Source: CAYZIC01 sp964478335 (GTDB lineage: Bacteria; Verrucomicrobiota; Kiritimatiellia; RFP12; DVOR01). Taken from it: a stretch of 38,354 nucleotides of DNA. The position numbers were made by a program, and so were the translations under genes. Positions 14,662 to 23,003 of this stretch are shown here, piece after piece (positions within the stretch are counted from its first letter, which is position 1; each line of letters opens with the position of its first letter). Location of the stretch: positions 1 to 38,354 of the forward strand of contig CAYZIC010000016.1 in NCBI GenBank assembly GCA_964478335.1, written 5' to 3'. Under the pieces are notes generated by a model that saw only the letters and a list, made by a program, of their open reading frames with translations, ran no database searches and had not been told where the DNA came from.

Positions 14662-15543
14662 ATGCCTGCTACCCCCCAGCACTGCCAAGCGCTCATGGCG
14701 CTTGCCACCGATTACCTCACTCAGCGCGCCATCCCCGAGGCGCGCACGCTCGTCGAGCTCCTCTTTGCATCCGTATTAGGTTGCAAAAGGCTCGACCTCT
14801 TTTTTTGTAAAGACCGCGTGCCCAGCGCCGATCAGCTCACCACACTGCGTCAAAGCCTCTGTCGACTGGGCAACCACACCCCCATCCAATACGTCATCGG
14901 CGAATGGGACTTTCACGACATCCACCTCAAGACCGACCCGCGCGCCTTGATTCCACGCCCCGAAACCGAGGAGCTCGTCGACCGGATCATCGACCACGTC
15001 CAGCAGCTCCTCGCTGCACACGATCAGCCCATCGATCTAGTTGACATTGGCACCGGTACCGGAGCCATAACCCTCGCCCTCGCGCACGCCCTGCCCAATC
15101 CGCGCGTGCGCTTCACTGCGATCGACATTTCGCCCGATGCCCTCGCCCTCGCCCAAGAGAATGCCCAGGCGCTCGGCCTGCAAGATCGCGTGACCTTTAT
15201 TCTCGGCGACACTTGTCATCCCCTCAGCGATGCGAGCATCGACATCCTCATCTCCAATCCCCCCTACATCTCCACCCACGACGTCGACCAACTCGATCCC
15301 CACATCCTCCGCTACGAGCCCCGCTTAGCCCTCGATGGGGGCCCCGATGGCCTCGATATCCTGCGCGCCATCACCCATCAAGCCACCCAAATCCTCAAAC
15401 CGCATGGCCACCTCTATTTCGAAATGGGCGATGACCAAGGCCCTGCCATGCACCACATCCTCGAGCAAGCCGGCTACAGCCATATCCAAATCATCCAAGA
15501 TGTCTACGGCAAAGACCGCTTCGCTACCGCCCAAATCATCTAG
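14662..15543 (+). CDS. prmC: Release factor glutamine methyltransferase
   Basis: A 293-residue SAM-dependent methyltransferase that methylates the Gln of the GGQ motif in release factors RF1 and RF2. It has the usual N-terminal helical domain (about 1-85), the link IQYVIGEWDFHD, the LIPRPETE segment that leads into the SAM domain, motif I DIGTGTGAI (128-136) and the catalytic NPPY (199-202). Length is normal. The ATG at 14662 is the only plausible start near the conserved N terminus, and no strong ribosome site is visible. In many bacteria prmC follows prfA; here it lies between a DUF3127 gene and pdxA instead. Confidence 0.95.
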   Translation: MPATPQHCQALMALATDYLTQRAIPEARTLVELLFASVLGCKRLDLFFCKDRVPSADQLTTLRQSLCRLGNHTPIQYVIGEWDFHDIHLKTDPRALIPRPETEELVDRIIDHVQQLLAAHDQPIDLVDIGTGTGAITLALAHALPNPRVRFTAIDISPDALALAQENAQALGLQDRVTFILGDTCHPLSDASIDILISNPPYISTHDVDQLDPHILRYEPRLALDGGPDGLDILRAITHQATQILKPHGHLYFEMGDDQGPAMHHILEQAGYSHIQIIQDVYGKDRFATAQII

Positions 15544-15571
15544 CACCCGTTAATCTATATCAGAGATCCAC

Positions 15572-16564
15572 ATGAAACTTGCCATCACCCTCGGTGATGC
15601 CGCTGGCATTTCCCCCGAAATCATCCTCCAAGCCCTCACCACCCTGCTCACCCCAGACTTTGAGCACACCTTGATCATCTATGGTAGCGAGGCCCTCCTA
15701 CGCAGCCTCGGCCCCCAATTCGACACCAGCGGCCTCCAAGACCCCCGCGTCACCTTTGCCAAGCTGCCCCCCACCTACCCCACCGACGACGCGCTCATCC
15801 AAGCCGCCCAAACCCCAGTGGCCAACTCCACCTGCGGCCAAGCCGCCTACGACAGCGTCGTGCAAGCCACCCGCGATATCCTCGCGGGCAAAGCCGATGC
15901 CCTCGTCACCGCCCCATTTAACAAAGCAGCCATTCATCTCGCTGGCCACGATATTCCCGGTCACACCGAGCTCATCGCCCAGCTCTGCCAAGAGCACACC
16001 CAGCGCCCGCAAAGCCCCACCATGGCCTTTTACACCCCAGGGCTCATTCTTAGCCTCGTCACCATTCACCACGCCATCAGCCAGATCCCCAGCCTCATCA
16101 CCCCCCAAATCCTTACCCAAACCATTACCCGCACCACAGACGCCGCCGCCAAGCTCCTCCACACACCAGCCCCACGCATCGGCGTGCTCGCCCTCAATCC
16201 CCACGCAGGCGAGGCAGGTATCTTTGGCAAAGAAGAGCTCACCACCATCACCCCTACCCTCCAAGCCCTCACCCCCACCACCCCAGCCACCCTACACGGC
16301 CCACTGGTGCCCGATACCGCCTTTACCTGGATGATGCAAGGCAAGCAGCCCCCCTACGACGCCTACGTCGCCATGTACCACGACCAAGGGCTCATTCCCT
16401 TTAAAACCTATGCCTTTGACACGGGAGTCAACATGACCCTCGGCCTGCCCATCATCCGTACCTCACCCGACCATGGGACCGCCTACGACATTGCCCGTAC
16501 TGGCAAAGCCAGCGCATCGAGCATGGTCTGCGCCATCACCTGCGCCATCGACCTCGCTAAATAG
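15572..16564 (+). CDS. pdxA: 4-hydroxythreonine-4-phosphate dehydrogenase
   Basis: A 330-residue NAD(P)-dependent enzyme of de novo pyridoxal phosphate synthesis, oxidising 4-phosphohydroxy-L-threonine. Motifs visible are PGHTE (129-133), the metal ligand His at 166/167, LNPHAGE (H211), MYHDQGLIPFK (H270) and RTSPDHGTAYDIA (296-308). The usual GDPAGIGPE near the N terminus is GDAAGISPE here, a small variation. The ATG lies 28 nt after the prmC stop, and the spacing suggests the same transcript. PdxA implies the PdxJ-dependent vitamin B6 route; its partner genes are not in the window. SpeA in this window needs PLP, but there is no direct genetic link. Confidence 0.95.
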   Translation: MKLAITLGDAAGISPEIILQALTTLLTPDFEHTLIIYGSEALLRSLGPQFDTSGLQDPRVTFAKLPPTYPTDDALIQAAQTPVANSTCGQAAYDSVVQATRDILAGKADALVTAPFNKAAIHLAGHDIPGHTELIAQLCQEHTQRPQSPTMAFYTPGLILSLVTIHHAISQIPSLITPQILTQTITRTTDAAAKLLHTPAPRIGVLALNPHAGEAGIFGKEELTTITPTLQALTPTTPATLHGPLVPDTAFTWMMQGKQPPYDAYVAMYHDQGLIPFKTYAFDTGVNMTLGLPIIRTSPDHGTAYDIARTGKASASSMVCAITCAIDLAK

Positions 16565-16597
16565 TCAACAGTAACGGTAACAGCACTCGCTTTGTAC

Positions 16598-16626
16598 TTG
16601 ACTTTTTGGGGTAAATGCGATACAGT
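16598..16626 (+). promoter_or_regulatory. Sulfatase promoter
   Basis: -35 TTGACT (16598-16603), 17-nt spacer starting TTTTGGGG, -10 TACAGT (16621-16626). The sequence up to the -35 is the same CTTTGTACTTGACT as at dnaN. The mRNA leader to the ATG is about 60 nt, with no clear fold. Confidence 0.75.
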
Positions 16627-16692
16627 AGCGATCATGTGAGTATCCTCGTGTGTTGGGCATATTTGTGTAATTAATAACAAAGGAGACAATCA

Positions 16693-18255
16693 ATGAATCG
16701 TCGTGGCTTTTTAAAAGGTTTAGGTTTGGCAGGGCTTGCTCTAGGCGCTCAATCGTCATTGGCAGCAAAGCTTGTTGGCGGTAGCCGCCCTAAGGCACCT
16801 AAGAATATCATCGTGATCTTATCAGATGACGTGGGCTGGGGCGATATCAGCTGCTATGGCCCCTCCAAGGGGTTGACGCCTGCAATTGATCGTTTGGCGC
16901 GCGATGGTATGCAATTCATGGATGCCCACTCTCCCGCCGCAACCTGCACGCCGACTCGCTTTAGCTTTTTGACCGGCGAATTCGCCTGGCGCAAACCGGG
17001 TCACGGGATTGCTCCTGGCGATGCTGCCCAGATTATCTCCTCTCAAACCAATACCCTGCCACGCATTTTGCAGCGCGATGGTGTCAAAACTGGCGCAGTG
17101 GGCAAGTGGCATTTGGGCTATGGCCCAGGCCCAGGCAAAACCAATTGGAATGCCGACTACATCAAGCCCGGCCCACGCGAAATTGGCTTTGACTACAGCT
17201 TTTTGATGCCGGCAACGGGCGACCGCGTCCCCTGCGTCTATGTGGAAAATCAACGCGTCGTCAATCGTGACCCCGCCGATCCAATCGAGGTCAACTACAA
17301 GCGCCAATATCCCGGTGAAGTCGACGGCATCAAAGATCGCAAATCCCTCACCATGAATTGGTCTCACGGCCACAACCAAGCCGTTGTCAATGGGATCGGC
17401 CGTATCGGCTATATGAAAGGCGGCACCAAGGCCCGCTGGGACGACTACACCATGGCAGATGTCCTCGCTGGCAAAGCCGTTGAATTTATCACCAAGCACA
17501 AGGATGAGCCGTTTTTCCTCTACTTCTGCCCACACGATGTGCACGTGCCTCGTTGCCCGCATCCGCGATTCCAAGGCAAGAGCGGCATGGGGCCTCGTGG
17601 CGATGCGATCTTGCAGCTTGACGACCAAGTCCGCCAAGTCGTCGAAGCCGTCGACCGCCTCGGCCTCGCTGAGGACACCCTCATCATCTACACCAGCGAC
17701 AATGGCCCCGTGCTCGATGATGGCTACCAAGATCAAGCTGTCGCCAAGCTCGGCAAGCACCGCCCCGCGGGCGGATACCGCGGCACCAAGTATACCCCAT
17801 ACGAAGGCGGCCACCGCGTCCCATTCGTCGCCCGTTGGACAGGCCATATGCCTGCCGGTAAAAAGAGCAATGCGCTCTTTTCCCTCATCGACCTGGGCGA
17901 AACCTTTACCGCACTGCGCGGCATCAAGTTAGCCAAGACCGATCTCCCCGACAGTAACGCCGTCCCCGAGCTCTTTACCCGCCCCTCCGTCACCGGCCGA
18001 CCCTACTTTATCAGCCAAGACTACCGCATCTCCATCCGTGAGGGCGACTGGAAATACATCGTGCCACCCTTTGTGGGCAATACCCCCAAAGCCCGCGCCG
18101 CCAAAGCACAGCCTCTCAACGGTGAGCTCTTTAATATCAAGGCCGACCCCGCAGAAAAGACCAACCTCATCAAGCAGCACCCAGCCATCGCCAAGCGCCT
18201 CTTCGCCAAGCTCGTACAGATCGACCGCGATGGCGCCTCCCGAGAAAGCCGCTAA
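16693..18255 (+). CDS. Tat-exported Cys-type sulfatase
   Basis: A 520-residue arylsulfatase-family enzyme. The N terminus MNRRGFLKGLGLAGLALGA carries a twin-arginine RRxFLK motif and a hydrophobic run ending near residue 25, so it is exported folded. The metal and active-site motif LSDDVGWGD (43-51), the formylglycine-forming CTPTRFSFLTG (C85, R89) and GKWHLGYGPGP are all intact. HDVHVPRCPHPRF and TSDNGP complete the catalytic core. It would hydrolyse sulfate esters, probably of sulfated glycans, in the periplasm or outside; the substrate is unknown. Activity needs a formylglycine-generating enzyme, which is not in this window. AAAGGAG precedes the ATG by 7 nt. It has its own promoter, and no glycan-use genes are adjacent. 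Confidence 0.95.
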   Translation: MNRRGFLKGLGLAGLALGAQSSLAAKLVGGSRPKAPKNIIVILSDDVGWGDISCYGPSKGLTPAIDRLARDGMQFMDAHSPAATCTPTRFSFLTGEFAWRKPGHGIAPGDAAQIISSQTNTLPRILQRDGVKTGAVGKWHLGYGPGPGKTNWNADYIKPGPREIGFDYSFLMPATGDRVPCVYVENQRVVNRDPADPIEVNYKRQYPGEVDGIKDRKSLTMNWSHGHNQAVVNGIGRIGYMKGGTKARWDDYTMADVLAGKAVEFITKHKDEPFFLYFCPHDVHVPRCPHPRFQGKSGMGPRGDAILQLDDQVRQVVEAVDRLGLAEDTLIIYTSDNGPVLDDGYQDQAVAKLGKHRPAGGYRGTKYTPYEGGHRVPFVARWTGHMPAGKKSNALFSLIDLGETFTALRGIKLAKTDLPDSNAVPELFTRPSVTGRPYFISQDYRISIREGDWKYIVPPFVGNTPKARAAKAQPLNGELFNIKADPAEKTNLIKQHPAIAKRLFAKLVQIDRDGASRESR

Positions 18256-18348
18256 CAGACGACGCACGCTGCTCGACGGTTTTTTAACGCAGAGGGACGC
18301 TGCGCTCGCTAGAAAGAGAGAATACCTATAAAAAGGAGATCAAGTATC

Positions 18349-18751
18349 ATGGTCCGACGAGCAGCTTTCTTATGAGGTCATTCATGCCGCGATAGAGGTT
18401 CACAAGACACTAGGTGGACCTGGCTTACTTGAGAGTACCTATCAAACGGCGTTAATGTATGAGTTAGAAGAGCGCGGCATCCCCTTCAAACACGAAGTTC
18501 CCATTCCCCTAATCTATTAAGGTCGAGAGATCAAATCCAAAGATAGCCATGGTCAGGCTCCCTTTAGACTTGATCTCATCATCGATGGCCGCTTGATCAT
18601 CGAGTGCAAGGCTACGATTGGGGATCATGTGATCTTTAAAACCCAGTTATATACGTATTTGCGATTAGCAAATGTCCAATACGGTCTTGTGATTAATTTT
18701 GGTAAACCCAGACTCGTTGATGGCATTGAGCGTGTGGCAAATACTCGCTAA
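18349..18751 (+). pseudogene. Broken GxxExxY family gene
   Basis: Translation in the frame of GAG CAG CTT gives EQLSYEVIHAAIEVHKTLG, then GPGLLESTYQTAL (the GxxExxY signature) and FRLDLIIDGRLIIECKAT (the conserved D...E-x-K core). The end is LRLANVQYGLVINFGKPRLVDGIERV. Two lesions interrupt it. The ATG at 18349, which has GGAG upstream, is one base out of frame (removing a G from ATGG restores M-S-D-E-Q-L). A TAA at 18518-18520 replaces the codon between Tyr and Gly. GxxExxY proteins have an unknown role and look like PD-(D/E)xK nucleases. Both lesions suggest decay rather than regulation, though sequencing error is possible for one of them. Confidence 0.88.
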
Positions 18752-18802
18752 CCGCCACCTGGCACCCAGGAGGCGTAGCGCCATTCCCCCACAAGTATCA
18801 CC

Positions 18803-19807
18803 ATGTCTACACCATCCTCACCCGCCGATTTTGCCGCACTGCTCGTCTGGTATCACGCTAACAAACGCACCATGCCGTGGCGAGGACACCCCGAGCCGTA
18901 TGCCGTTTGGGTCAGCGAAATCATGCTCCAGCAGACCCAAGTCGCCACCGTCATGGGCTACTTTGACCGATTCTTGGCGGCCTTTCCCACAATCGCCGAC
19001 CTTGCAGCAGCCGAGAGCGACCCATTACTCAAAGCCTGGGAGGGCCTCGGCTACTACACCCGAGTCCGCAACCTCCAAAAAGCCGCCCAGCAAGTCTTGC
19101 GCGACCACGCAGGCCAAATGCCACGCTGCGCAGCAGACCTCGCCCAATTACCCGGCATCGGTGCCTATACCGCAGCCGCCATTGCCAGCATTTGCTATGG
19201 TCAAGCAGAGCCCGTCGTCGACGGCAATGTCGCCCGCGTCTTTGCTAGACACGACAACCTCACAGACGACTTTACCAAACCCAAACCACGCGCCGCACTA
19301 GCCGATCGATTACGCGGCCCCTGTGCTGACTCTGGCGAGCCCGGCAACTTTAATCAAGCCATGATGGAGCTCGGCGCATTGATTTGCACCCCCCGCAAAC
19401 CGCAATGCCCTGCATGTCCCCTCGCCGCCCGCTGCTATGCCAAAGCCCACGACGCCCAAGACTCCCTCCCCATCAAGCCCCCCAAAAAGGCCCACCCCAC
19501 ACGCTCCTCCACCGCAGTCATTATCCGCAATAGCCAAGACCAAGTCTACCTCGTGCGCAATGACAACGACCGCCTCCTCGGCGGCTTATGGCGCCTGCCC
19601 ACCTGCGAGGAGATCACCACCGCCTGCGGCCACGAGCTCGACTGGCAAGCCTGCGGCCTACAGACCCACCAATTCACCCACTTCAAACTCGAGCTCTCCC
19701 TCTACACCGCCCCAGATCCAGGCCTCACAGACACCATCGGTCACTGGGCACACCCCGACAGCCTCCCCCTCGCCACAGCCCACAAAAAGTCATTAGCCCG
19801 CTTATAG
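18803..19807 (+). CDS. mutY: A/G-specific adenine glycosylase
   Basis: A 334-residue base-excision repair enzyme that removes adenine opposite 8-oxoguanine. The order is the catalytic glycosylase domain with MPWRG, SEIMLQQTQV (E39) and GLGYYTRVRNL, the helix-hairpin-helix LPGIGAYTAAAI (116-127), and the catalytic Asp in VVDGNVARVF (D140). Next comes the 4Fe-4S site C195-x6-C202-x2-C205-x5-C211. Residues about 230-334 form the NUDIX-like domain that reads 8-oxoG (STAVIIRN, LLGGLWRLP, THFKLEL). Length is normal to slightly short. The ATG at 18803 is the first in frame with the conserved start of the domain. No own promoter was recognised; it follows the decayed GxxExxY gene. Confidence 0.95.
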   Translation: MSTPSSPADFAALLVWYHANKRTMPWRGHPEPYAVWVSEIMLQQTQVATVMGYFDRFLAAFPTIADLAAAESDPLLKAWEGLGYYTRVRNLQKAAQQVLRDHAGQMPRCAADLAQLPGIGAYTAAAIASICYGQAEPVVDGNVARVFARHDNLTDDFTKPKPRAALADRLRGPCADSGEPGNFNQAMMELGALICTPRKPQCPACPLAARCYAKAHDAQDSLPIKPPKKAHPTRSSTAVIIRNSQDQVYLVRNDNDRLLGGLWRLPTCEEITTACGHELDWQACGLQTHQFTHFKLELSLYTAPDPGLTDTIGHWAHPDSLPLATAHKKSLARL

Positions 19808-19900
19808 CTCGCTGCGCGACCTATGAGGCATCAGGCATAGACTTAGGACAGCGAGCGATTACCCCCCCTCTGCCGAGGACTCATGTCGATGTGTCATTGC

Positions 19901-20488
19901 CTACATGATTGGATGCGATGAGGTGCGACCGCCGTCTGGGCAAAATCGCCGCACGTAGCATTCAAATGATGCGCCGTAGACTTGGCAGAGGGTATAAAAG
20001 AGTGCCTCACATGCCCGCACATCCTCTCCAGCATCATGCGCATGATAGGCGGGCAAGTGGAGCGAAGCAATGAGGGTCGTGAGCTTGTAGTTAGGGGTGT
20101 GGCCTCTCGGGATCAACCGCCGGGAGACGGTGAGCGTATCAAAGTAGTAAAAGGATGGCACGGGCAAATCGTAGCGATTGAGCATCTCGACCAGTGGCCT
20201 GAGATCTGCAGAATGGACATTATGACCGATCACCACCGAGTTGGTCAGGTAGGGTTCAAGCAGGGGCCAGATTTCGGGGAAGGTTTGTGCGCCCGCCACA
20301 TCGGCTGCGGTAATCCCGTGGATCGAGACGCATAGCTCGTCAAACGCATCCTCAGGATTGACCAATAGGCACAGATCGGGCAAGAGTGGTGCCTGCGTCT
20401 GCCGATCCACACATCTCACCGCCACTTGACACAATGACCGATTCGCCAAATTAGCATACTCGACATCAAAAAAAGTGATCCTACCCAT
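19901..20488 (-). CDS. DEDDh 3'-5' exonuclease (DnaQ-like)
   Basis: A 195-residue single-domain nuclease. The acidic residues are visible in order: FFDVEYAN (D8, E10), VIGHNVHSADLRPL (D95) and HDAGEDVRA (H151, D156). This makes it a DEDDh exonuclease like the epsilon subunit of DNA polymerase III or an RNase T-like protein. SIHGIT (55-60) and the VIGHN box are typical. There is no extra domain for polymerase binding, so it may be a stand-alone DNA or RNA exonuclease. The start at 20488 follows GGAG by 7 nt; ATG at 20491 is the alternative. The open frame to 20671 is repeat-derived and rejected. It converges with mutY, 93 nt apart. Confidence 0.88.
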   Translation of the reverse strand: MGRITFFDVEYANLANRSLCQVAVRCVDRQTQAPLLPDLCLLVNPEDAFDELCVSIHGITAADVAGAQTFPEIWPLLEPYLTNSVVIGHNVHSADLRPLVEMLNRYDLPVPSFYYFDTLTVSRRLIPRGHTPNYKLTTLIASLHLPAYHAHDAGEDVRACEALFYTLCQVYGASFECYVRRFCPDGGRTSSHPIM

Positions 20489-20890
20489 CATCAATCTCCT
20501 TATTAGTAAACAGTAACCAGTGAACAGGACTAGGATGGGCGACAGCCGCTCCCTGTGGTCGTCATCGCTGCGCGATCCCATCCAAGTCCTTGCGCTCGTA
20601 TACTCGCGCTCGCCTATAGCCTCGCCACGCTGGTCACGCTCGCCCTGATTTGTATAAGCCGAGTGTAGCACAAGATCGTCTCCATGGCAAGGACTATGAT
20701 TGTCTCTGTATTCAAAAAAGCCTCCATGATGCGCAATGCGTCATCAGGGAGGCCGTGTGGGGGTGTGTATGTGTAAGGAGTCTTATTCGTGGCTACTAGC
20801 GGTCGGCGTGCAGACCCTCTACACCGCCGCAGGCGGTTCCCGCACATGGCGTAGCCGTGTCCTTAGGGCACGCAGTCGCCCTAAGGAGCC
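20489..20890. repeat. Gap with hairpin repeats and the efflux operon terminator
   Basis: The left part (20520-20650) holds repeat words such as CGCTCGCCTATAGCCTCGCC. The right part holds CCGCC-GCA-GGCGG (20823 onward), a near copy of the 37-nt block at 1267-1303, and the inverted pair CTTAGGGC/GCCCTAAG (about 20861-20884). No gene is seen. Confidence 0.7.
20714..20753 (-). terminator. Terminator of the efflux operon
   Basis: On the minus strand, GCCTCC at the outer stem pairs with GGAGGC. An inner, slightly bulged stem TGATG/CATCA and GCG/CGC is enclosed, and six T follow. It lies about 140 nt after the macB-permease stop, beyond a hairpin repeat cluster. Confidence 0.78.
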
Positions 20891-22255
20891 TTATTCGTGG
20901 CGTAGGGCATCGATCGGGTTGAGCTGGGAGGCGCGCCAAGCGGGATAAAAGCCAAAGACGATACCAATGAGCGCTGAGACGCCAGCTGAAATCATAATGG
21001 CAGTGACCGAGATGGCGATTGGCCAGCCGAGCAGTGTGGCAACGGCAATCGAAATGCCGCGGCCGAGCAAGATACCGACGATACCGCCAAGGAGGCAGAG
21101 GAGGATGGATTCGACGAGGAATTGCATCATGATGCGGCTCCCTCGAGCACCAATCGCCATGCGCAGACCAATCTCGCGGGTGCGTTCTGTAACGGAGACG
21201 AGCATGATATTCATAATGCCGACACCGCCGACGACGAGGGAGATCATTGCGACAATGAGCAGGAGCGTGGTCATCATGGTCGAGGTCGAGGAGAGGGTTT
21301 TAAGCATTTCGGCCATATTACGAATGTCAAAGTCGTCCTCTTCGCCCTCCTCGAGCTTGTGCTGGCGGCGGAGAATAGTACGAACCTCGTCTGTCGTCTG
21401 TGCGACATCATCAGGATTGGCGACACCGACAACGATAACGTCGATATTGTTAAAGCGGATCGGCATGGGGTAATTCTTGGCTTGGACACTGTCTCTGGCT
21501 GGGTAGGTCGCATCGTTGCCCGCTGGATAAAAGCTGCTGGTCGAGGTCGATGTCGTGCCACCACCGCTGGCAATGGCGGATGTGCCACCACGTGAAAGGC
21601 GTGCTTGCATGGTGGTCCAGGGCAAGATGACCAGGTCGTCTTGATCCATGCCCATCATATTGGCACCTTTGGCAGGGAGGACACCGAGCACTTTAAAGTT
21701 GATATTGTTGAGGCGAATGGTGGCATTGACTGCGGCCTCGGTGCTACCATAGAGGTTGTCGGCGACGGTTTTGCCAATCATGCAAACGGTTGCCGAGGAT
21801 CGCACATCGACTGCATCAAAGTAGCGACCTAGGGTGATTTCCCCGTAGTCACGAACGGTGAAGTAGTCTTCGTTGCCGGAGTAAACGCTCGACGGTGTCC
21901 AGTTTTGGTTGCCGGCAATGGCTTGAATGCCTCTGCGTGTGAGCATGGGGGATGCACCGCTGACGCTGGTGCATTCTGTGCGAATGGCTTGGCAGTCTTT
22001 GTTAGTGAGGGTGATTTGGCCGCCCATACCCGAGCTGATGCCGGATTTGGTGGTGGCTGCTGGCCGAATCATGAGGATATTCGCCCCCATCGAGGAGATC
22101 GACTTTTGGATGGCTTGGGAGGCACCATTGCCAATCTCCATCATCGTGATCACTGCGCCTACACCAATAATAATGCCGAGCATGGTCAGGGCAGAGCGCA
22201 AGATATTGCGTCTGAGCGCTGAGAATGCCATGGCAATAAGCTGAATAATAAACAT
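20891..22255 (-). CDS. MacB-like ABC transporter permease
   Basis: A 454-residue FtsX/MacB-type permease. An N-terminal membrane helix (about 15-40, SALTMLGIIIGVGAVITMMEIG) is followed by a large periplasmic MacB_PCD domain (about 50-320). Three C-terminal helices follow, with the conserved VVGGVGIMNIMLVSVTERTREIGLRMAIGA. It ends PAWRASQLNPIDALRHE, the usual MacB ending. In E. coli MacB the ATPase and permease are one chain; here they are separate genes 16 nt apart. With the ATPase, the MacA-like adaptor and the outer-membrane factor it should form a tripartite pump. The substrate is unknown (macrolides, peptides or lipopeptides are typical). A Ser/Thr/Gly-rich stretch near residues 220-245 (TSAIASGGGTTSTSTSSFYP) is a low-complexity insert in the periplasmic domain. 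Confidence 0.93.
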   Translation of the reverse strand: MFIIQLIAMAFSALRRNILRSALTMLGIIIGVGAVITMMEIGNGASQAIQKSISSMGANILMIRPAATTKSGISSGMGGQITLTNKDCQAIRTECTSVSGASPMLTRRGIQAIAGNQNWTPSSVYSGNEDYFTVRDYGEITLGRYFDAVDVRSSATVCMIGKTVADNLYGSTEAAVNATIRLNNINFKVLGVLPAKGANMMGMDQDDLVILPWTTMQARLSRGGTSAIASGGGTTSTSTSSFYPAGNDATYPARDSVQAKNYPMPIRFNNIDVIVVGVANPDDVAQTTDEVRTILRRQHKLEEGEEDDFDIRNMAEMLKTLSSTSTMMTTLLLIVAMISLVVGGVGIMNIMLVSVTERTREIGLRMAIGARGSRIMMQFLVESILLCLLGGIVGILLGRGISIAVATLLGWPIAISVTAIMISAGVSALIGIVFGFYPAWRASQLNPIDALRHE

Positions 22256-22271
22256 CTACACTCTCCTGGTT

Positions 22272-22988
22272 TTAGTTGTATGAACCTGAGACGATCACGC
22301 CGTCTTTGATATGAAATGACTCTTTGGCATATTCTGCGACTTCAGCTGAATGGGTGACCAAGACAATGGTGATCCCCTCCTCGCGATTGAGGTCTTGAAA
22401 CATCTTGAGGACTTCGACGCTGGTTTTGGAGTCGAGGTTACCCGTGGGCTCGTCTGCAAAGAGTATGCTTGGCCGATTGATGAGAGCGCGCGCAATGGCC
22501 ACGCGCTGCTGTTGGCCACCGGAGAGCTGGCCGGGATCGTGATCCATACGATCGCCAAGGCCGACGCGCTCAAGTAGGGCAATGGCTCGGGCGCGCTGCG
22601 CGGCGCGAGTCTCTTTGATCGGGTTGTACTGCAAGGGCATCAGGACATTATCGAGGGCCGAGGTCTTGGCCAACAGGTTAAAGTTTTGAAAAACAAAGCC
22701 AATGCGTGTGCAGCGTATGTCGGCGCGTTCATTGGCCGATAGGGAGCTGACATCACGACCATCGAGAAGGAATTGTCCACCAGATGGCGTGTCGAGGAAG
22801 CCAAGGATATTCATCAGCGTGCTCTTGCCAGAGCCAGAGGCTCCCATGAGTGAAATGAGGGTGCCTTGCTCAATGGCCAGAGAGATACCATTAAGCACGG
22901 GGACGTCGACGGAGCCGAGCTTGTAGACTTTGGTTAAGTCTTTGAGCTCGATCAGCGGCTGCTTGGCGGGGGTGTGAGGTGTTGTCAT
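22272..22988 (-). CDS. MacB-like ABC transporter ATPase
   Basis: A 238-residue nucleotide-binding subunit of the LolD/MacB type. Walker A is GASGSGKST (49-57), the Q-loop sits in FVFQNFNLL, the signature is LSGGQQQR, Walker B ends in LFADEPTGNLDSKT, and the switch His is in VTHSAEVAEYA. These ATPases power substrate movement through conformational change of the permease rather than by classic import or export pathways. The ATG at 22988 follows AGGAG closely. Gaps to its neighbours are 15 nt (adaptor) and 16 nt (permease), so the four genes form one operon. Confidence 0.95.
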   Translation of the reverse strand: MTTPHTPAKQPLIELKDLTKVYKLGSVDVPVLNGISLAIEQGTLISLMGASGSGKSTLMNILGFLDTPSGGQFLLDGRDVSSLSANERADIRCTRIGFVFQNFNLLAKTSALDNVLMPLQYNPIKETRAAQRARAIALLERVGLGDRMDHDPGQLSGGQQQRVAIARALINRPSILFADEPTGNLDSKTSVEVLKMFQDLNREEGITIVLVTHSAEVAEYAKESFHIKDGVIVSGSYN

Positions 22989-23003
22989 GATTGCATCTCC
23001 TCC

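Noticed and set aside
16822..17847. A 341-codon frame antisense to the sulfatase
   Set aside because: No ribosome site and no family resemblance; the sulfatase motifs are all on the plus strand.
18518..18520. Programmed stop read-through in the GxxExxY gene
   Set aside because: The stop is TAA, not a recoding-prone TGA or TAG context, and a second frame lesion at the start points to a pseudogene.
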